Shown here: positions 4,974 through 6,572 of the stretch, in pieces
Numbering within the stretch: position 1 is the stretch's first letter
Layout of the letters: each line of letters begins with the position of its first letter
NCBI GenBank assembly: GCA_964648005.1
Contig: CAZYKR010000246.1
Location: 1-6,572, forward strand
Origin: JAGQTE01 sp964648005
GTDB taxonomy: Bacteria; Actinomycetota; Acidimicrobiia; Acidimicrobiales; Acidimicrobilacustridaceae
Reading direction: 5' to 3'
DNA: 6,572 bases
Position numbers and translations under genes: made by a program
The notes under the pieces: model-generated
The model's input: the letters and a program-made list of their open reading frames with translations, nothing else
What the model was told of the DNA's origin: nothing
Databases searched by the model: none

Positions 4974-5792
4974 ATGACCGGACCCGCCGACGACGCTCCG
5001 ACGGCCCCGCCGGGTGGCGTGCGCACCCGAGCCGGCGACGCCCTGGCGGCGGCCGACCTGACGGCCAAGGCGGCACTGGTCACGGCGTTGCGGCGAGATC
5101 GGTTGGCCGGACGCTGCGGCATCGACGTCCCGAGCGAGCTCGTCGAGGTGACCCGCCCCGGTCGCCCGGAGCACCCCGAGCTCGTGGTGCCACGGCGGTT
5201 GGCGAAGCGGTCCGTCCACACGGCCGGCGGTCGCCTGGCGCTCGTCCACGCCGTCGCCCACATCGAGGCCAACGCCATCAACCTGGCGCTCGACGCCGTG
5301 CATCGTTTCGGCGATCTGCCCGACGCCTACTACGACGACTGGCTGCAGGTGGCGGCGGAGGAGGCCCGACACTTCGCCCTCCTGCGGGACCGGCTGGCGG
5401 ACCTCGGCGCCGCCTACGGCGACCTCCCCGCCCACGACGGTCTGTGGGCGGCGGCGGTGCGCACGGCCGACGATCCGTTGCGCCGCATGGCGCTGGTGCC
5501 CCGCGTGCTCGAGGCCCGCGGCCTCGACGTCACGCCGGACATGATCGAGCGGCTGCGGTCCGTCGGCGACGACGCCACCGTCGCGGTGCTCGAGGTGATC
5601 CTGCGCGATGAAGTCGGGCACGTCGCCATCGGCACCCGCTGGTTCCGCTGGCTCTGCGACACCCGGGGCCTCGACCCCGCGACGACCTTCCGACGCCTGC
5701 TCGCCGACGAAGGCGTCCGGCTCGTTCCGCCGTTCAACGACGACGCCCGCCGAGCCGCCGGGTTCGAGCCGGGCGAGTACTCGCCGACCTGA
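4974..5792 (+). CDS. DUF455 ferritin-like diiron protein
   Basis: The 272-residue product belongs to the DUF455 (PF04305) ferritin-like family, a four-helix bundle with a carboxylate-bridged diiron site and no settled reaction. All expected ligands can be placed: Glu98 in AHIEAN, Glu130 and His133 in EEARHF, Glu180 in PRVLEARG, and Glu213 and His216 in DEVGHVAIG. This gives the 4-Glu/2-His set of ferritin-like oxidases. The segments LVPRVLEARGLDVTP, VILRDEVGHVAIG and VPPFNDDARRAAGF are strongly family-typical. There is no signal peptide or membrane segment, so it is cytosolic. The ATG at 4974 is supported by the CAGACT hexamer; the first 20 residues are low-complexity and poorly conserved in type. 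It is divergent from the coiled-coil gene and 168 nt ahead of the helicase gene. Oxidation, hydroxylation or iron handling are all possible. Confidence 0.9.
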   Translation: MTGPADDAPTAPPGGVRTRAGDALAAADLTAKAALVTALRRDRLAGRCGIDVPSELVEVTRPGRPEHPELVVPRRLAKRSVHTAGGRLALVHAVAHIEANAINLALDAVHRFGDLPDAYYDDWLQVAAEEARHFALLRDRLADLGAAYGDLPAHDGLWAAAVRTADDPLRRMALVPRVLEARGLDVTPDMIERLRSVGDDATVAVLEVILRDEVGHVAIGTRWFRWLCDTRGLDPATTFRRLLADEGVRLVPPFNDDARRAAGFEPGEYSPT

Positions 5793-5796
5793 GCGA

Positions 5797-5814
5797 CGTC
5801 GGACGGCGCCGACG
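5797..5814 (+). terminator. Weak stem-loop after the DUF455 gene
   Basis: CGTCGG (5797-5802) and CCGACG (5809-5814) form a perfect 6-bp stem with a 6-nt loop starting 4 nt after the stop codon. A second small stem follows, GCCCC (5820-5824) with GGGGC (5835-5839). There is no T-tract. It could end the DUF455 transcript ahead of the helicase promoter, but it is short. Confidence 0.3.
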
Positions 5815-5826
5815 GCGCTGCCCCTG

Positions 5827-5856
5827 TTGGGTCCGGGGCGTGGCATCGGGCACAAT
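5827..5856 (+). promoter_or_regulatory. Putative promoter of the DEAD-box helicase gene
   Basis: TTGGGT (5827-5832) and CACAAT (5851-5856), separated by 18 nt, resemble -35 and -10 elements. Transcription would start near 5863 and leave a leader of about 98 nt before the ATG at 5961. This differs from the leaderless-looking promoters of the other genes in the window. Confidence 0.45.
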
Positions 5857-5891
5857 GGAGCCTTCGTCCGCCGGCACCCGGCCGCGCGGCG

Positions 5892-5955
5892 GGCTGCGAG
5901 CGTGAGGCATCGCAGCCGACGTCCCCCGCGCCGATCCCTCCGAAGGCGCTCGCAG
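5892..5955 (+). promoter_or_regulatory. Leader region with two competing helices before the helicase gene
   Basis: GGCTGCGA (5892-5899) pairs perfectly with TCGCAGCC (5910-5917) across a 10-nt loop. Part of the same left arm, CTGCGAGCG (5894-5902), pairs perfectly with CGCTCGCAG (5947-5955), which ends 5 nt before the ATG. The two helices share 5894-5899 and cannot form together. The distal helix would cover the ribosome-entry region and the hairpin would free it. Only base pairing supports this; no known riboswitch motif is recognised. Confidence 0.4.
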
Positions 5956-5960
5956 AGCAG

Positions 5961-6572
5961 ATGACTGATTCGAACGAACCCCCCGCGACCGCCGACGACG
6001 ATCTCGAGCTCGTGCTCGACGACGACCCGGACAGCGACCTCGACGACGCCCCGCCCCCGACCTTCGCCGAGCTCGGCGTCGACAAGCGGCTGGTCGACAC
6101 CCTGGCCGAGCGCAACATCACCGTCCCGACGCCGATCCAGGCGTTGTCGATCGGACCGGCGCTCGAGGGCCACAACGTCTGCGGCAAGGCCAAGACCGGC
6201 TCCGGCAAGACGATCGCCTTCGGCCTGCCCACGCTGATGCACCTCGACAAGGGCCAAGCCCGCCAACCCACCGGCGTCGTCCTGGTGCCCACGCGCGAGC
6301 TGGCCCAGCAGGTGGCATCCGAGCTCGAGGACCTCGCCGAGGCCGTCGAGCGCTCGGTGGTGTGCATCCACGGCGGCGTGTCGATGAAGGGTCAGGTCGA
6401 CGCCCTGCGCGCCGGCGCCGACCTCGTCGTCGCCACCCCGGGCCGCCTGATCGACCTGTGCGACCAGGGCGAGGCCGACCTGTCCCAGGTCAAGGACGTG
6501 GTGATCGACGAAGCCGACCGCATGGCAGACATGGGGTTCCTGCCCCAGGTCGAGTGGGTGCTGCGCCAGATG
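5961..6572 (+). CDS. DEAD-box RNA helicase, N-terminal part (runs off the window)
   Basis: ATP-dependent RNA-unwinding enzymes of this family act in ribosome assembly, RNA decay and cold adaptation. The 204 visible residues cover RecA-like domain 1. An aspartate-rich tail (residues 11-31) is followed by the Q motif, with Phe35 upstream and Gln60 in VPTPIQ. Motif I is AKTGSGKT (77-84), Ia is PTRELAQQ (110-117), GG is at 138-139, Ib is TPGRL (159-163), and II is DEAD (183-186) in VVIDEADRMADMGF. All catalytic residues visible here are intact. Motif III (SAT), domain 2 and the C-terminal extension are beyond the window end, so the subgroup (RhlE-, CsdA- or DbpA-like) cannot be settled. The ATG at 5961 is the first start in frame with the Q-motif region. 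The sequence before it (GCAGAGCAG) offers only a weak ribosome site. Confidence 0.93.
   Translation, partial: MTDSNEPPATADDDLELVLDDDPDSDLDDAPPPTFAELGVDKRLVDTLAERNITVPTPIQALSIGPALEGHNVCGKAKTGSGKTIAFGLPTLMHLDKGQARQPTGVVLVPTRELAQQVASELEDLAEAVERSVVCIHGGVSMKGQVDALRAGADLVVATPGRLIDLCDQGEADLSQVKDVVIDEADRMADMGFLPQVEWVLRQM

Noticed and set aside
3743..5611. Plus-strand open frame of more than 600 codons with Ala/Ser-rich sequence
   Set aside because: The repetitive sequence mirrors the Ala-rich coiled coil on the other strand. It then runs out of frame through DUF455, with no conserved features.
5855..5905. Possible 16-codon upstream ORF (MEPSSAGTRPRGGLRA) before the helicase
   Set aside because: Its ATG overlaps the putative -10 CACAAT, so it would lie upstream of the expected transcript start. 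It has no ribosome site. It becomes possible only if transcription starts further upstream.
4767..6371. Minus-strand open frame of more than 500 codons antisense to DUF455 and the helicase
   Set aside because: Both opposite-strand genes have intact catalytic motifs. The antisense translation is low-complexity and joins two unrelated genes.
1..6572. Search for a mobile element, CRISPR array, toxin-antitoxin pair, tRNA or a new defence system
   Set aside because: No transposase, integrase, terminal repeats, regularly spaced repeats, tRNA-like cloverleaf or recognised defence domains were seen. The genes are ordinary chromosomal families apart from the unrecognised coiled-coil protein.

Overview
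The window is a piece of a very GC-rich bacterial chromosome, broken by one run of ten N at 3260-3269. Several things point to a high-GC actinobacterium: a coenzyme F420-type luciferase-like oxidoreductase, GTG starts, almost no Shine-Dalgarno sequences, and -10-like hexamers sitting 6-8 nt before start codons, as in leaderless transcripts. An Acidimicrobiia-like lineage is my guess. It rests on remembered family resemblance, not on a search.

Layout, left to right. Positions 2-400 (+) hold the C-terminal end of an RTX-type calcium-binding repeat protein. It converges on an F420-dependent luciferase-like oxidoreductase (486-1493, -), with a long stem-loop between them. The oxidoreductase is divergent from an ArfB-type peptidyl-tRNA hydrolase (1527-1952, +), which converges on a four-gene minus-strand cluster. 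In transcription order that cluster is: a membrane-anchored coiled-coil protein with a possible degenerate GHKL-like tail (4803-3898), a DUF1269-type protein (3871-3377), a PIG-L zinc deacetylase-like protein (3339-2600, containing the N gap) and a class I SAM-dependent methyltransferase (2565-2011). The gaps between these genes are only 26-37 nt. A 170-nt divergent region separates the cluster from a DUF455 ferritin-like protein (4974-5792, +). After a 168-nt structured leader comes the N-terminal half of a DEAD-box RNA helicase (5961 to the window end, +).

The genes are mostly housekeeping or accessory metabolism and do not form one recognisable pathway. ArfB (ribosome rescue) and the DEAD-box helicase (RNA remodelling) both act on RNA or translation. 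The PIG-L protein and the methyltransferase are adjacent and could act on a common small molecule, but nothing in the sequence proves it. I found no phage, transposon, CRISPR, tRNA or rRNA sequence and no convincing new defence or biosynthetic system.

The most interesting signals are regulatory. All seven genes with a complete start have an nAGnnT hexamer 6-8 nt before a start codon; for ArfB this holds only if its start is moved to the GTG at 1533. The helicase is the exception: it has a conventional-looking promoter and a leader able to form two mutually exclusive helices. The N gap can be resolved by reading frame, and the most economical solution restores an intact PIG-L active-site motif.
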